Assembly (NCBI RefSeq): GCF_002844375.1
Contig: NZ_CP024199.1
Span: 322,001-386,000, forward strand
From: Thalassospira marina
Lineage (GTDB): Bacteria; Pseudomonadota; Alphaproteobacteria; Rhodospirillales; Thalassospiraceae
Length of the DNA stretch: 64,000 nucleotides
Direction: 5' to 3'
In this document: positions 15,933 to 25,638 of the stretch, one piece after another
Layout of the letters: the number at the start of each line of letters is the position of its first letter
Position numbering within the stretch: the first letter of the stretch is position 1
Notes under the pieces: model-generated
The model's input: only the letters and a program-made list of their open reading frames with translations
Told to the model about the DNA's origin: nothing
Database searches by the model: none
Made by a program: the position numbers and the translations under genes

Positions 15933-16266
15933 TAAACTGGCCTGTTATTTTGTCATTGGGGTCAGAATGCGGGGGCACAGCCGGTGCCGTGTAGATGCGC
16001 CCGCCCGCAAATGGCTTGGGCGACTACATCACGGAAAATGTGTTTTATCAATAAAATACCGAATCATTTTTCAAAAGGTGGAAAAGCGGGGGCCGGGAGG
16101 CCACTTTTCCTGCCTTTTTCGGGCAAACTGCGCTGCTGGCATAGGGCTGACGCAAGCCGGTTGCCAGCCTTTCCTGTTTTCAGAGCATGAGGCCAAACAG
16201 CTCCGCGCCGATGCAGCCATAAGCAGGGAGAGTCGGTTATTGGCCGGTATCAGGCACGTGGAACCA
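15933..16266. other. Intergenic region, 334 bp
   Basis: It lies between the starts of the FAH-family gene (minus) and the 3' end of the TRIC gene. I see no convincing gene; it presumably holds the promoter of the FAH-family gene. An A/T-rich segment near 16035-16075 is the best promoter candidate. Confidence 0.4.
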
Positions 16267-16908
16267 TTAATATTCGCGGCCAGGTCGGGCGCGATAGACC
16301 GGGAAGCTGAGCCGGAATTTAAGAGCCGCAGCCCGCAGGGCAAAGGCGCATAAAAATGCTACCAGGGCGACGGGCTGTTTGGGCAGTTCCAGAATAGCAG
16401 CTCCCACTGTATAGATGGTCGCACCAAGCAGGGCACAGGTAATGTAAATTTCCGGGCGCAGGATAAGCGGTAATTCATTACAGACCACATCGCGCACCAT
16501 ACCGCCAAAGGTGGCACTGATTGTGCCCAGGATAATGGCAACCAGCGGTGAAACATTAAGGTTAAGGCCAATGGCTGCCCCGGTAACGCCAAACATCGCC
16601 AGCCCCAATGCATCAAGCCACAGCAGGGCGACATAGCGCCGTTCAAGCAGGTGGGCGGTGAAATAAACCACAACCGCGCTGCCAATACAGGTGATGATCC
16701 AGGCCGTATCGCGGATCCAGAAAACCGGGGTTTCACCGGTAATCACGTCGCGCACGGTGCCGCCGCCAATGCCGGTAAAGGTGGCAATCAGGATAAAGCC
16801 GACAATATCCATCTGCCGGCGGGAGGCCTCGAGCGCGCCCGTAACGGCAAAAACGGCAACACCGGTCAGCTCCAGCCAGTAGGTCATGTCGGTCATGGTC
16901 ATGATCAT
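16267..16908 (-). CDS. TRIC-type trimeric cation channel family protein (UPF0126, YicG-like)
   Basis: 213 aa. Two UPF0126 repeats are visible, each with three hydrophobic helices. The first contains FAVTGALEASRRQMDIVGF and TGIGGGTVRDVI; the second contains AMFGVTGAAIG and TISATFGGMVRDVV. The Gly-Gly-x-x-RD motif in each half is the kinked, pore-lining signature of TRIC channels, which form trimers passing monovalent cations in the inner membrane. Length is typical. The start could be any of several early Met codons (positions 1, 3 or 7). A 15-bp tandem repeat lies just upstream. Confidence 0.88.
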   Translation of the reverse strand: MIMTMTDMTYWLELTGVAVFAVTGALEASRRQMDIVGFILIATFTGIGGGTVRDVITGETPVFWIRDTAWIITCIGSAVVVYFTAHLLERRYVALLWLDALGLAMFGVTGAAIGLNLNVSPLVAIILGTISATFGGMVRDVVCNELPLILRPEIYITCALLGATIYTVGAAILELPKQPVALVAFLCAFALRAAALKFRLSFPVYRARPGREY

Positions 16909-16930
16909 GATTTTTATCCGTTGCCATGTT

Positions 16931-16960
16931 TTTGGGGTTTTAGGATTTGGGGTTTTAGGA
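16931..16960. repeat. Perfect 15-bp tandem duplication upstream of the TRIC gene
   Basis: The unit TTTGGGGTTTTAGGA occurs twice with no gap (16931-16945 and 16946-16960). It lies 22-52 bases upstream of the TRIC start codon, in the presumed leader or promoter. Confidence 0.9.
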
Positions 16961-17082
16961 CGTTTCCCTTTTTAGCATAAAGCGCTGCCCGATGTTCGCC
17001 AGTGTGATTTTTGCAGGGGCAAGCATCGTTTGGCGCAGGCTGCATTCTTGACTTTGCCCCGGCAACATCGCATAGCCAATGC

Positions 17083-17835
17083 ATGACGATCAAAAACGAA
17101 CAGGACCTTGTCGCCATGCGCCGTATCGGGCGTTTGTGCGGCGATATTCGCGATGCCATGTGTGTCGCTGCCGAACCCGGCATGACAACGGCCGAGCTGG
17201 ATGATATCGGCCGGGCGATGATGGACCGTGCCGGTGCCATTTCCGCCCCGGAAGGGGAATATAATTTCCCCGGTGCCACCTGTATCAGCGTCAATGAAGT
17301 GGTGGCGCATGGTATTCCCGGCCCGCGGGTGTTGCAGCGCGGGGACCTGGTGAATGTTGATGTTTCGGCATCGCTGGACGGGTATTTCGCCGATACCGGG
17401 GCCAGTTTTGTGCTGGGCGGATTTGAGGCCAGCCGGCCTGAAATTGAAAAACTGTGCCGCGATGGCAAAAAAGTGATGATGCGCGCCGTGCAGACAGTGC
17501 GCCATGGTGCGCCTTTGCGGGAAATTGGCCTGACGGTTGAAAATTTCGCCCGTAAAAATGGCTATACCCTGATCCGCAATCTGGCGAGCCACGGCGTGGG
17601 CCGTTCCCTGCACGAAGACCCCAAAACCATTGCCACCTGGGATGAACCACGCGAACGCCGCACCCTTAAAAAGGGCCAGGTCATCACCATCGAGCCGTTT
17701 TTGTCGCTGGGATCGGAATGGGCAACCGAAGACAAGGATGATGGCTGGACGTTATATGCCGATACCGGCGCACCAACAGTGCAATATGAACATAGCGTTG
17801 TTGTCACGCCGAATGGATACGAAATCCTGACCTGA
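17083..17835 (+). CDS. map: Type I methionine aminopeptidase
   Basis: 250 aa from the ATG at 17083; the open frame extends upstream but the family N-terminus (KNEQDLVAMRRIGRLCGDI) begins here. It removes the initiator Met from new proteins. The five metal ligands of the pita-bread fold are visible: the two Asp in VNVDVSASLDGYFADTGASF, the His in SHGVGRSLHEDP, and the Glu residues in ITIEPFLS and VQYEHSVVV. There is no N-terminal zinc-finger extension. It is a single gene ended by a strong bidirectional terminator shared with glcB. Confidence 0.93.
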   Translation: MTIKNEQDLVAMRRIGRLCGDIRDAMCVAAEPGMTTAELDDIGRAMMDRAGAISAPEGEYNFPGATCISVNEVVAHGIPGPRVLQRGDLVNVDVSASLDGYFADTGASFVLGGFEASRPEIEKLCRDGKKVMMRAVQTVRHGAPLREIGLTVENFARKNGYTLIRNLASHGVGRSLHEDPKTIATWDEPRERRTLKKGQVITIEPFLSLGSEWATEDKDDGWTLYADTGAPTVQYEHSVVVTPNGYEILT

Positions 17836-17860
17836 TGCGATGTTATCTGGTTGGAGCATG

Positions 17861-17896
17861 AAAAATGCCCCGCAGCATAGGCTGCGGGGCATTTTT
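17861..17896. terminator. Bidirectional terminator between map and glcB
   Basis: AAAAATGCCCCGCAGC pairs perfectly with GCTGCGGGGCATTTTT (16 bp, ATAG loop), with A and T tracts on both sides. Confidence 0.95.
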
Positions 17897-17915
17897 GTGT
17901 GACGGGAAGCGTACC

Positions 17916-20108
17916 TTACGCGCCGTATTTTGCCTTGGCTTCGCGGCGGCGGGCGTGAAGGACGGGTTCGGTATAACCGTTGGGCTGTTCGCGGCCTTTG
18001 AAGACAAGGTCACAAGCGGCCTGGAAGGCAACGCTATTGTCGAAATCGGGCGCCATGTTGCGATAGTCAGGGTCGCCGGCATTTTGCTGGTCAACGATGG
18101 CGGCCATGCGTTTCATGGTTTCCATCACCTGGGCTTCGTCGCACAGGCCGTGATGCAGCCAGTTGGCGATATGCTGGCTGGAAATACGCAATGTTGCGCG
18201 GTCTTCCATCAGGCCGACATTGTTGATATCGGGCACCTTGGAGCAACCCACACCGGCATCAATCCAGCGCACAACATAGCCCAGAATACCCTGGGCATTG
18301 TTATCAAGCTCTGCCTGGATTTCGCTGCGCATCGGGTGCTGGTCACCCAGGCGCGGAATGGCAAGAATGTCATCCAGGCTGGCACGTTCACGCTTGCCGA
18401 CTTCATCCTGTACGGCGCGTACATCGACCTTGTGGTAATGCATCGCATGCAGGGTGGCCGCCGTGGGCGAAGGCACCCAGGCGCAATTGGCGCCAGCCTT
18501 CGGATGGCCGATTTTGGCATCCATCATTTCAGCCATACGGTCCGGTTTTGCCCACATGCCCTTGCCGATCTGGGCAATGCCCTTCATGCCGCATTCAAGG
18601 CCGACATCAACATTCCAGTTTTCGTAAGCCTGAATCCAGTACTGGTCCTTCATGGCTTCCTTGCGCACAACCGGCCCGGCTTCCATGCTGGTATGGATTT
18701 CATCACCGGTACGGTCCAAAAAGCCGGTATTGATAAACACAACCCGGTCCTGTGCGGCACGGATGCATTCCTTGAGGTTGACCGTGGTGCGGCGTTCCTC
18801 GTCCATGATGCCGACTTTAAGGGTTTGCGGCGCAAGACCCGCTGCTTCTTCGGCAAAGGCAAACAGGTCGCTGGTCAGCTGGACTTCTTCGGGGCCATGC
18901 ATTTTCGGCTTTACGATATAAATGCTGCCCATGCGGGAATTGGAAACGCTGCTGTTGCCTTCCAGGTCATGCTTGGCAATGACGGCGGTCATCATGGCAT
19001 CAAGGAAACCTTCGGGGACTTCGTTGCCATTCCCATCCAGCACGGCATCGGTGGTCATCAGATGGCCGACATTGCGCACCAGCATCAGGCTGCGGCCGGG
19101 CAAAGTAATTTCCTGGCCGTCAAATGCCTGATAGGTGCGATCCGCATTCAGGCGGCGGGTCAGGGTTTTGCCACCTTTTTCAAAGCGTTCCTCAAGCGTG
19201 CCTTTCATAAGGCCCAGAAGGTTGCGGTAAACAAGGGTTTTGTCTTCGGCATCAACCGCGGCAATGGAATCCTCGCAATCCTGGATCGTCGTCAGAGCGG
19301 ATTCCATAATCACATCGGCCACATGGGCCGGGTGGTCCTTGCCGATGAAATGGGTCGGATCAATTGAAATTTCGATATGCAGGCCATGATTGCGCAGCAA
19401 AATGGCGCTGACGGCATCGTCTTTTTCGTTAAAGCCGATAAACTGCGAAGGCTGGGCCAGGGCGGTTTCGGTGCCGTCTTTCAGGGTTGCCTGCAATGCC
19501 CACCAGCCCGCACCATTATCGCGGACTTCATATTTGACAACATCATTATGCGCGCCATTTGCCAGCGGTGCGGCATGGTCCAGGAAATCGGCGGCATAGG
19601 CAATAACGGCTGCGCCACGCTTGGCATTAAATGCTTTGCCTTTTTCCCTGCCATCGGCCTCGTCAATGACATCGGTGCCATAAAGCGCGTCATAAAGGCT
19701 GCCCCAGCGGGCATTAGCGGCGTTAAGGGCATAACGCGCATTCATCACCGGCACGACCAATTGCGGCCCGGCCACACGGGCAATTTCGGGGTCTACATTG
19801 GTGGTGGTGATGTAAAAATCTTCGCCTTCAGGCAGCAGATAGCCAATTTCGGCAAGGAAATCCTTGTAGGCGGCGGGGTCGCGGGCCTGATCGCGGCGCG
19901 ACAGGTGCCATTCGTCAATTTTGGCCTGCAATTCATCGCGTTTGGCCAAAAGGGCTTTGTTGCGCGGGCCAAGCTCGCTTACCAGCTTTTCAAACGATGC
20001 CCAGAACGCGTCTGCGTCCACTCCGGTACCCGGAAGGACTTCGTTTGCCACCAGATCGTGCAACACGGTTGCAATCTGCAGGCTACCTTTGCTGATTCTT
20101 TGGGTCAT
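17916..20108 (-). CDS. glcB: Malate synthase G
   Basis: 730 aa, the usual size of the monomeric G form. It condenses acetyl-CoA with glyoxylate to malate, in the glyoxylate/glycolate route. Family segments include TVNLKECIRAAQDRVVFINT, GDEIHTSMEAGPVVRK, NCAWVPSPTAATLHAMHYHK and the C-terminal LRISSQHIANWLHHG. No isocitrate lyase or glycolate oxidase gene lies nearby, so it is a stand-alone transcription unit with terminators on both sides of its neighbours. Confidence 0.96.
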   Translation of the reverse strand: MTQRISKGSLQIATVLHDLVANEVLPGTGVDADAFWASFEKLVSELGPRNKALLAKRDELQAKIDEWHLSRRDQARDPAAYKDFLAEIGYLLPEGEDFYITTTNVDPEIARVAGPQLVVPVMNARYALNAANARWGSLYDALYGTDVIDEADGREKGKAFNAKRGAAVIAYAADFLDHAAPLANGAHNDVVKYEVRDNGAGWWALQATLKDGTETALAQPSQFIGFNEKDDAVSAILLRNHGLHIEISIDPTHFIGKDHPAHVADVIMESALTTIQDCEDSIAAVDAEDKTLVYRNLLGLMKGTLEERFEKGGKTLTRRLNADRTYQAFDGQEITLPGRSLMLVRNVGHLMTTDAVLDGNGNEVPEGFLDAMMTAVIAKHDLEGNSSVSNSRMGSIYIVKPKMHGPEEVQLTSDLFAFAEEAAGLAPQTLKVGIMDEERRTTVNLKECIRAAQDRVVFINTGFLDRTGDEIHTSMEAGPVVRKEAMKDQYWIQAYENWNVDVGLECGMKGIAQIGKGMWAKPDRMAEMMDAKIGHPKAGANCAWVPSPTAATLHAMHYHKVDVRAVQDEVGKRERASLDDILAIPRLGDQHPMRSEIQAELDNNAQGILGYVVRWIDAGVGCSKVPDINNVGLMEDRATLRISSQHIANWLHHGLCDEAQVMETMKRMAAIVDQQNAGDPDYRNMAPDFDNSVAFQAACDLVFKGREQPNGYTEPVLHARRREAKAKYGA

Positions 20109-20336
20109 GTTTCCTCTCGCCAGTGATCATGGATGTTGCAGGCGTTGTTCCTGCCTGACTGTCTGGCCATAGCATAGGTGCCAGCCCCACCCCGGGTCCA
20201 CCATAGCTTTCAAATCCGTGGGATGTTTTCCGCATTATGGAAAACGTTCAATTAGGCGAAAGGGTCCCGAATGCCACACTTAAAATTTGCAGGGAATTTA
20301 CAGAACGTTTGTCGAAGTGTTTTCGCGCACACAAAA

Positions 20337-20364
20337 ACGGCCCCTTGCGTCATCAAGGGGCCGT
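20337..20364 (-). terminator. Terminator of the MFS gene
   Basis: ACGGCCCCTTG pairs with CAAGGGGCCGT (11 bp, six-base loop), followed on the minus strand by TTTTTGTG. It lies 10 bases after the MFS stop. Confidence 0.85.
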
Positions 20365-20373
20365 TGGCAAATC

Positions 20374-21753
20374 TTAGTTTCCGGTTTTGGGCGTTGCCGG
20401 GTCATCAGATGATGGGGTTTCATCTTCATCCTCGCGCGGGACATCATCCTTGATGATTTCCTCAGCCAGGGTAGCTTCATCAATTGGGGTGGTGTCATCC
20501 TCGGTCTGGATTTCATCACCCAGCGGCGAAAGTTCGGTCACCATCGGTGTTGTGCGCGGTACGGCAACAAAGGTGCCCTGTTCTTCCAGCGTAATACGGC
20601 GGCCAAAACCGGCACGGTAGGTGGCAAACACCGCCATGCCAAAGGCAACAATCGCAAACAGCAGCGGCAGGCCCCACGGCCCGAAATAATCCAGAAACAG
20701 CGAGCCGACAATCGGCCCGAAGGCAGCAGACCCGCCATAGACGATCAAAAGTGCGCCACTGGCAGGCACAAAATCATCGGGGGTGAGGTAGTCATTCACA
20801 TAGGCGACCGATAGCGCATAGATCGGCATGGTGAAAACACCCAGTATCGCGCCCCAGACAGAAAGGTTATCGCGAATAAGATCGGGCATCACATAGGGGA
20901 CCAGGCCGGTAAAAATCAGCCCGACCAAAAGGGCGATCAGCACATATTGGCGTGGCACCATGTCGGATGCACGCCCGATCGGCCATTGCAGGATCATGCC
21001 ACCCAGAATGACGAAAAACATGAAGGTCGCGATACTGGCCGTTGGCAGGCCCAGATCGGCAGCAAAAACCGGGCCGACACCATAAATGGCCCCGGAAAAC
21101 ACACCACTGCCTGCCGCGCCAACAAAACCTAATGGCGAAATCTTAAACAGGCGTTTCAGTTTCATGCGTTCGCCACTGACCGCCGAGGGGGGCGGCTGGC
21201 GCGTCAGCGCAATGGGAACCAGCGACAGTGACAGCAGGACGGATGCCAGGGTAAACAGCTCAAACCCGGAAATGGGCGAGAGGTTAAGCATAAGCTGGCC
21301 CAGTGCCAGACCGCCCAGCGACACCGTCATATAGGATGCCATCATGGCACCCCGGGAATTGTTATCGACCTGTTCGTTCAGCCAGCTTTCGACCACCAGA
21401 TAAAGGCCCGACAGGCAAAGGCCGGTCATGGCGCGAAACAGTGACCAGGTGATGGGGTCCACAAATACCGCATGCAACAGCGTAATGGCCGAACCGGTGG
21501 AGGCCAGGGCGGCAAAGGTGCGAATATGCCCCACCCGGTTCACAAGCGACGCACCCCAGATGATCCCGCCAACAAAGCCCGAATAATACGAGGCCATGAT
21601 GATACCGGTATAGATCGGTGCGAAGCCTTCGGATGAAGCGCGCAGAGCCAGCAGCGACGATTGCAGCGACGACCCCGAATTCAGGGTGAAGGCTGCAAAA
21701 AGGGTCGCGGATAGGGCAACTATCAGCGCGAGGGGCGAACGCGGCATGGCCAA
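20374..21753 (-). CDS. MFS transporter, YcaD-like, with acidic C-terminal tail
   Basis: 459 aa. Twelve hydrophobic segments of the major facilitator fold are visible up to about residue 390. The first includes SLQSSLLALRASSEGF, and the helix 2-3 loop shows the GASLVNRVGHIRTF pattern of motif A-like regions. The layout resembles the E. coli YcaD group of putative drug or metabolite exporters. The last 65 residues are soluble and very acidic (for example EDDTTPIDEATLAEEIIKDD), which is not part of the transporter core. Substrate unknown. Confidence 0.85.
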   Translation of the reverse strand: MAMPRSPLALIVALSATLFAAFTLNSGSSLQSSLLALRASSEGFAPIYTGIIMASYYSGFVGGIIWGASLVNRVGHIRTFAALASTGSAITLLHAVFVDPITWSLFRAMTGLCLSGLYLVVESWLNEQVDNNSRGAMMASYMTVSLGGLALGQLMLNLSPISGFELFTLASVLLSLSLVPIALTRQPPPSAVSGERMKLKRLFKISPLGFVGAAGSGVFSGAIYGVGPVFAADLGLPTASIATFMFFVILGGMILQWPIGRASDMVPRQYVLIALLVGLIFTGLVPYVMPDLIRDNLSVWGAILGVFTMPIYALSVAYVNDYLTPDDFVPASGALLIVYGGSAAFGPIVGSLFLDYFGPWGLPLLFAIVAFGMAVFATYRAGFGRRITLEEQGTFVAVPRTTPMVTELSPLGDEIQTEDDTTPIDEATLAEEIIKDDVPREDEDETPSSDDPATPKTGN

Positions 21754-22263
21754 CCTCTAAGGCGTTGCGATAAGTGGACAAATACCCTGCCGGATCGACA
21801 GGCAACCTGTCAATCGGACCGGGTAAAACGTAAAAGCTTTTCAGGAACGTGTGTTCTTTCGGGGTGTTCCCGACCGTCTCCTGGAAACGGGTTTGAACCA
21901 CTGTAACGTGGTAGCCCGCACATAGGGCATTTTTTATCCAAATACCAGCGTTCAATTCGCAACCATGGCACGAAAACCCGCTGCGATTAAAAATCGTGGA
22001 ATTCCCGTGCCAGGCAATCACGGGTTGGGTTGGGTGCAGTGCCCCGGATGCAGGGGCACAAGCCAATATGAAATTGCCTGTTTCAACCCGGCATGGGCCA
22101 TGCCGACAAGTTACTTGACCTTTGCCCTTTGGATGCTTTCTATGATCGGGAATTGGTTGAATTTTGCGGCATTGATCCGTTTTTCAGGCGGAATTTTGCG
22201 CAGCACAGATTTAAACGGCCAGAAAGAAGTTTACGGGGCTGGCCGAAAAAACGGGAGGATACC
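21754..22263. other. Intergenic region, 510 bp, divergent promoters
   Basis: It separates the MFS gene (minus) from the TAXI binding-protein gene (plus). A small hairpin GACAGG/CCTGTC lies at 21797-21811 and another, GTGCCCC/GGGGCAC, at 22039-22059. A TTGACC at about 22116 followed by TATGAT-like sequence is a possible but poorly spaced promoter for the TAXI operon. I see no convincing gene; the open frame continuing upstream from the TAXI gene does not look coding. Confidence 0.4.
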
Positions 22264-23229
22264 TTGAAAATATTGCGCACAATCGGTGTTCTGGCCGCAG
22301 GCATGAGCCTGCTTGGCGGATTAAGCACCGCAGCACAGGCTGAAACACGTGTAACCCTGAAATCGGCAAAATCGGCGTCATCCTATTATCAGATGGCCGC
22401 CCAGTTTGCCGAAGCCACCAAAACCGGCACCAATGGCGATATCATCGTTACCGTCGAAGAAAGCCAGGGTTCGGTACAGAACGTGATGGAAGCATCGGTT
22501 CGCCCGGGCAACTATATGTTTACATCGCCGCCCGCACTGGTTGCGTCGGCCAAGGAAGGTACGGGTCCGTTCAAAGGCCGCCCGACCGAAAAATTTGCCG
22601 AAATCCGCGCACTGTTTCCGATTCCGTCCCTGACCATGCATTTTGTCGCCCGTGCCGATAAAGGCATTGAAAGCTTTGATGACCTGGCAGGCAAATCGGT
22701 GCTGCTGGGCAAAGGGTCCTTTGGTGCGAAAGAAGGCGAAAAATATCTGGAACTGTTTGGCCTGCAGGACAAGGTAAAGCTTGCCAGCGCCGAGCTTTCC
22801 AACGCGGTTGCCGCCCTTAAAAACGGTCAGATCGATGCATTCGTAACGGCCGGGTCCTGGCCTGCGCCAAACGTGATCGAAGCCGCAGCCGGCATGGACG
22901 TGAAAGTTCTGTCGTTAAGCGATGATCAGATCGCAAAAACCGGTCGTGACCTCGCGGTTATTCCGGCAGGCACCTATAACGGCCAGACAGCGGATATCCA
23001 CACATCCTCGCTTTCCGTGATTGCCTATGCCACCACGGCCATGGATGACGATACCGCCTATGCCCTGACCAAAACCTATTGGGACCAGAAAGCCAAAATG
23101 GGCCAGGACGCCCAGTGGTGGAAAGGTGTCAGCCCGGAAATGCTTGCCAATATCAAAGGCAAAATCCATCCCGGTGCTTTGCGTTACTACACCGAAGCTG
23201 GTTTCCCGGTTCGTGACGACCAAAAATAA
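22264..23229 (+). CDS. TAXI-family TRAP transporter substrate-binding protein
   Basis: 321 aa with a TTG start at 22264 placed by a GGGAGG ribosome site and by the signal peptide that begins there (LRTIGVLAAGMSLLGGLS, cleavage after AAQA). TAXI proteins are periplasmic receptors for TRAP transporters with a fused membrane subunit. Conserved features include the ligand-pocket region SASSYYQMAAQFAEATK, EIRALFPIPSLTMHFVA, the SVLLGKGSFGAKEGEKYLEL loop and ALKNGQIDAFVTAGSWP. The fused permease follows 78 bases later. Known TAXI ligands include glutamate and 2-oxoacids; the ligand here cannot be read. Confidence 0.88.
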   Translation: MKILRTIGVLAAGMSLLGGLSTAAQAETRVTLKSAKSASSYYQMAAQFAEATKTGTNGDIIVTVEESQGSVQNVMEASVRPGNYMFTSPPALVASAKEGTGPFKGRPTEKFAEIRALFPIPSLTMHFVARADKGIESFDDLAGKSVLLGKGSFGAKEGEKYLELFGLQDKVKLASAELSNAVAALKNGQIDAFVTAGSWPAPNVIEAAAGMDVKVLSLSDDQIAKTGRDLAVIPAGTYNGQTADIHTSSLSVIAYATTAMDDDTAYALTKTYWDQKAKMGQDAQWWKGVSPEMLANIKGKIHPGALRYYTEAGFPVRDDQK

Positions 23230-23307
23230 GCGTATTTAAACGTTATCTGCCCTTGCGGCCCGGTATGTCGATTTGCGCCATGCCGGGCCTTCTGTTTCAG
23301 GAATGTC

Positions 23308-25089
23308 ATGCAATCTGCTGTAAGCCCCGGTCTGGCCCGTTGGGTCTGGATCACCCTTGGCGCCCTTTCCATCGTCTTTCATTTGTGGCTGATTTTTTCG
23401 GGTCTGGTGCCCAATCTGGTCAGCCGGCCGCTGCATATGGCGCTGGCGTTGCCCTGGGCGCTGATTTTTGTGGCGAAAACACCGCTGCAACGCATTACCG
23501 GCACCATCTTTACGGCGGTGGGCCTGTTTGGCTGCATCTGGATTGCCTGGCATCACAGTGAGCTTTCCGATCAATACGGTTTTCTGACCGATAATTTCCA
23601 GATCATCGTCTCGCTGGCGCTGCTGGTGACCGTTCTGGAAATGGCGCGCCGGGCCATTGGCTGGCCATTGCCACTGGTGGCCAGTCTGGCGCTGCTATAC
23701 GGGTTTTGGGGGCAGTATATTCCCGGTGAATTCGGCCATGGCGGATTGCCAGTTGAAAGCATGCTGGGCACCCTGACCATTGCCGAAGGCGGCCTTTGGG
23801 GCAGTCTGACCGGCGTTTCGGTCAGCATCGTTGCCATCTTTGTTATTTTTGGTGCGGTCCTTAATGCCGGTGAGGCTGGCCAGGGCTTTATGAATGTGGC
23901 TGGTGCCGCCGCTGGCCGGCTAAGCGGCGGGGCGGCCAAGGTATCGGTTATTTCATCAGCTCTTTTTGGGTCCATTTCCGGGTCGGCATCGGCCAATGTG
24001 GCATCGACCGGGGCCATTACCCTGCCTGCCATGACGCGGCTGGGCTATCCCAAGCGGCTGGCGGCCGCAGTCGAGGCCGTGGCATCATCGGGCGGGCAGA
24101 TCATGCCGCCTTTGATGGGCGCGGGTGCCTTTGTGATGGTCGAACTGACCGGTCATCCCTATTCGGAAATCATGGTGGCGGCACTGCCTCCGGCGATCCT
24201 TTATTTTCTGGCTGTCTGGATTGGTATTAATGCCTATGCCGGGCGATATGATTTGCCCGGTCTTCCCGATGAAGACCGCCCCACAATGCGCGCAGTGGTC
24301 ATTACATCGGCCTTTTTCCTGGTGCCCTTTACCATTTTGCTGTGGGGCATGTTCGGGGGCGGTTATACGCCACAATATGCGGCCTGCATTGCCCTTCTGG
24401 CCGGTGCGATCCTGCTGTTTTTTGATGCCGGGCTGACTTTTGATCTGCGCCGCAGCCGGGATCGTTTCATTGATGTGTGCCTGAATGCCGGGCGTCAGAT
24501 TTCCATGATCGCTTCGATCATTCTGTGCGCCTCCATCGTTATCGGCGTGCTGGGCCTGACCGGGCTTGGTGTTAAAATTACCTCGCTTCTGCTGTCCGGT
24601 GCCGGGGGCATGTTATGGCCTGCTTTGCTGTTAACGGCGGTGGCCTGCCTTGTTCTGGGTATGGAAGTACCAACAACGGCGGCTTATGTTATTTGCGTAT
24701 CGGTTGCCGGGCCTGCCTTGGGTGAATTGGGGCTTGAACCCTTGCAGGCGCATTTGTTTGTGTTCTGGTTTGCCCTGCTTTCAACCATTACGCCGCCGGT
24801 TTGTGGGGCTGTTTTCATTGCTGCGGGCATGGTCGAGGAAAACTGGCTGAAAGTTGCCGGAACGGCGATGTCGCTTGGTGTCGGGCTTTATCTGGTGCCC
24901 CTGGCCATGGTTGCCAATCCGTCACTTTTGCTGCTGGGAAGCAACCCGGTTTTTGCCCTGGGTGCGTCGCTTAAGGTGGCGGTGGGGCTGGGTGCCATTT
25001 CCTTTGGTATTATTTCCCCGCGCATCTGGCCGCTGCGCATTGCGTTAATTGCAGTGGGTGGCGCGATTACATTCCTGTTCGGGTTTTAA
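23308..25089 (+). CDS. TRAP transporter fused permease (DctQM type)
   Basis: 593 aa. The N-terminal about 130 residues hold four membrane helices of the small (Q) subunit. The rest is the large (M) subunit of the DctM superfamily, with GSISGSASANVASTGAITLP (about 217-236) and SSGGQIMPPLMGAGAFVM (about 257-274) as the signature re-entrant segments. A second pseudo-repeat follows with GMEVPTTAAYVICVSVAGPAL. It forms a sodium-driven secondary transporter with the TAXI receptor just upstream. Length is typical for TAXI-linked fused permeases (600-700 aa), slightly short. A terminator follows. Confidence 0.93.
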   Translation: MQSAVSPGLARWVWITLGALSIVFHLWLIFSGLVPNLVSRPLHMALALPWALIFVAKTPLQRITGTIFTAVGLFGCIWIAWHHSELSDQYGFLTDNFQIIVSLALLVTVLEMARRAIGWPLPLVASLALLYGFWGQYIPGEFGHGGLPVESMLGTLTIAEGGLWGSLTGVSVSIVAIFVIFGAVLNAGEAGQGFMNVAGAAAGRLSGGAAKVSVISSALFGSISGSASANVASTGAITLPAMTRLGYPKRLAAAVEAVASSGGQIMPPLMGAGAFVMVELTGHPYSEIMVAALPPAILYFLAVWIGINAYAGRYDLPGLPDEDRPTMRAVVITSAFFLVPFTILLWGMFGGGYTPQYAACIALLAGAILLFFDAGLTFDLRRSRDRFIDVCLNAGRQISMIASIILCASIVIGVLGLTGLGVKITSLLLSGAGGMLWPALLLTAVACLVLGMEVPTTAAYVICVSVAGPALGELGLEPLQAHLFVFWFALLSTITPPVCGAVFIAAGMVEENWLKVAGTAMSLGVGLYLVPLAMVANPSLLLLGSNPVFALGASLKVAVGLGAISFGIISPRIWPLRIALIAVGGAITFLFGF

Positions 25090-25160
25090 ATAATCCGGGC
25101 CTGTTTTTGCCTGCATCCATGTTGCTGTGTGCTTCATGATGGTATTGGGCCAAAATAAAA

Positions 25161-25190
25161 AGGGATGCCGCAATGTGATGCGGCATCCCT
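25161..25190 (+). terminator. Terminator of the TAXI-TRAP operon
   Basis: AGGGATGCCGCA pairs with TGCGGCATCCCT (12 bp) and is followed by TTTGTTTTG; an A tract upstream makes it bidirectional, so it can also serve the minus-strand PLDc_N gene. Confidence 0.88.
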
Positions 25191-25247
25191 TTTGTTTTGA
25201 CGTACTGTCAGAACGTAATCTTTTGGCTGTTGCCAGGAATTATCGTG

Positions 25248-25433
25248 TTACGCGCGTGCGCCACGCGGACCGGCAAACAGCCAGATGATAAGGCCCACGA
25301 CCGGCAGAACAAGAATAAGGATCGTCCACAGAAGTTTTGCGCCTGTGCTTGCGCCGCTGCCAAATACATTAATAATTGCCCAGATATCGGCAATCAGAAT
25401 GATAATTCCTAAGATGCCACCAAATCCTGTCAT
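25248..25433 (-). CDS. Small PLDc_N-domain membrane protein
   Basis: 61 aa. Two hydrophobic helices (about 5-23 and 33-53) and the motif DIWAIINVFGSGASTGAKLL then LWTILILVLPVVGLIIWLFAG match the PLDc_N domain (phospholipase D N-terminal-like), here as a stand-alone protein. Such small proteins are common in Proteobacteria and their function is unknown. It is monocistronic with the terminator at 25161-25190 just downstream. Confidence 0.8.
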   Translation of the reverse strand: MTGFGGILGIIILIADIWAIINVFGSGASTGAKLLWTILILVLPVVGLIIWLFAGPRGARA

Positions 25434-25638
25434 GACCCAACCTCGTTTGTTGTTTGTTTAGGTGGGGGTTCCACCATTGGCTATTTACCAATTAACAAGC
25501 AAACGCCCAGGGCAGAGGTAATGTTCCCGCTGCAATATTTGGCAGCGGCAAAATATGCGCCAGTATAGGGTAAGAATAGGGGCTTAAAACCGCCTGTAAC
25601 GCTTTGGTGCCGGGTGGAAGTGGTGCGATGCCGGAAGG

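Noticed and set aside
22093..22263. N-terminal extension of the TAXI binding protein
   Set aside because: The open frame upstream would place a 57-residue charged region ahead of the signal peptide; the TTG at 22264 has a ribosome site and starts the signal peptide directly.
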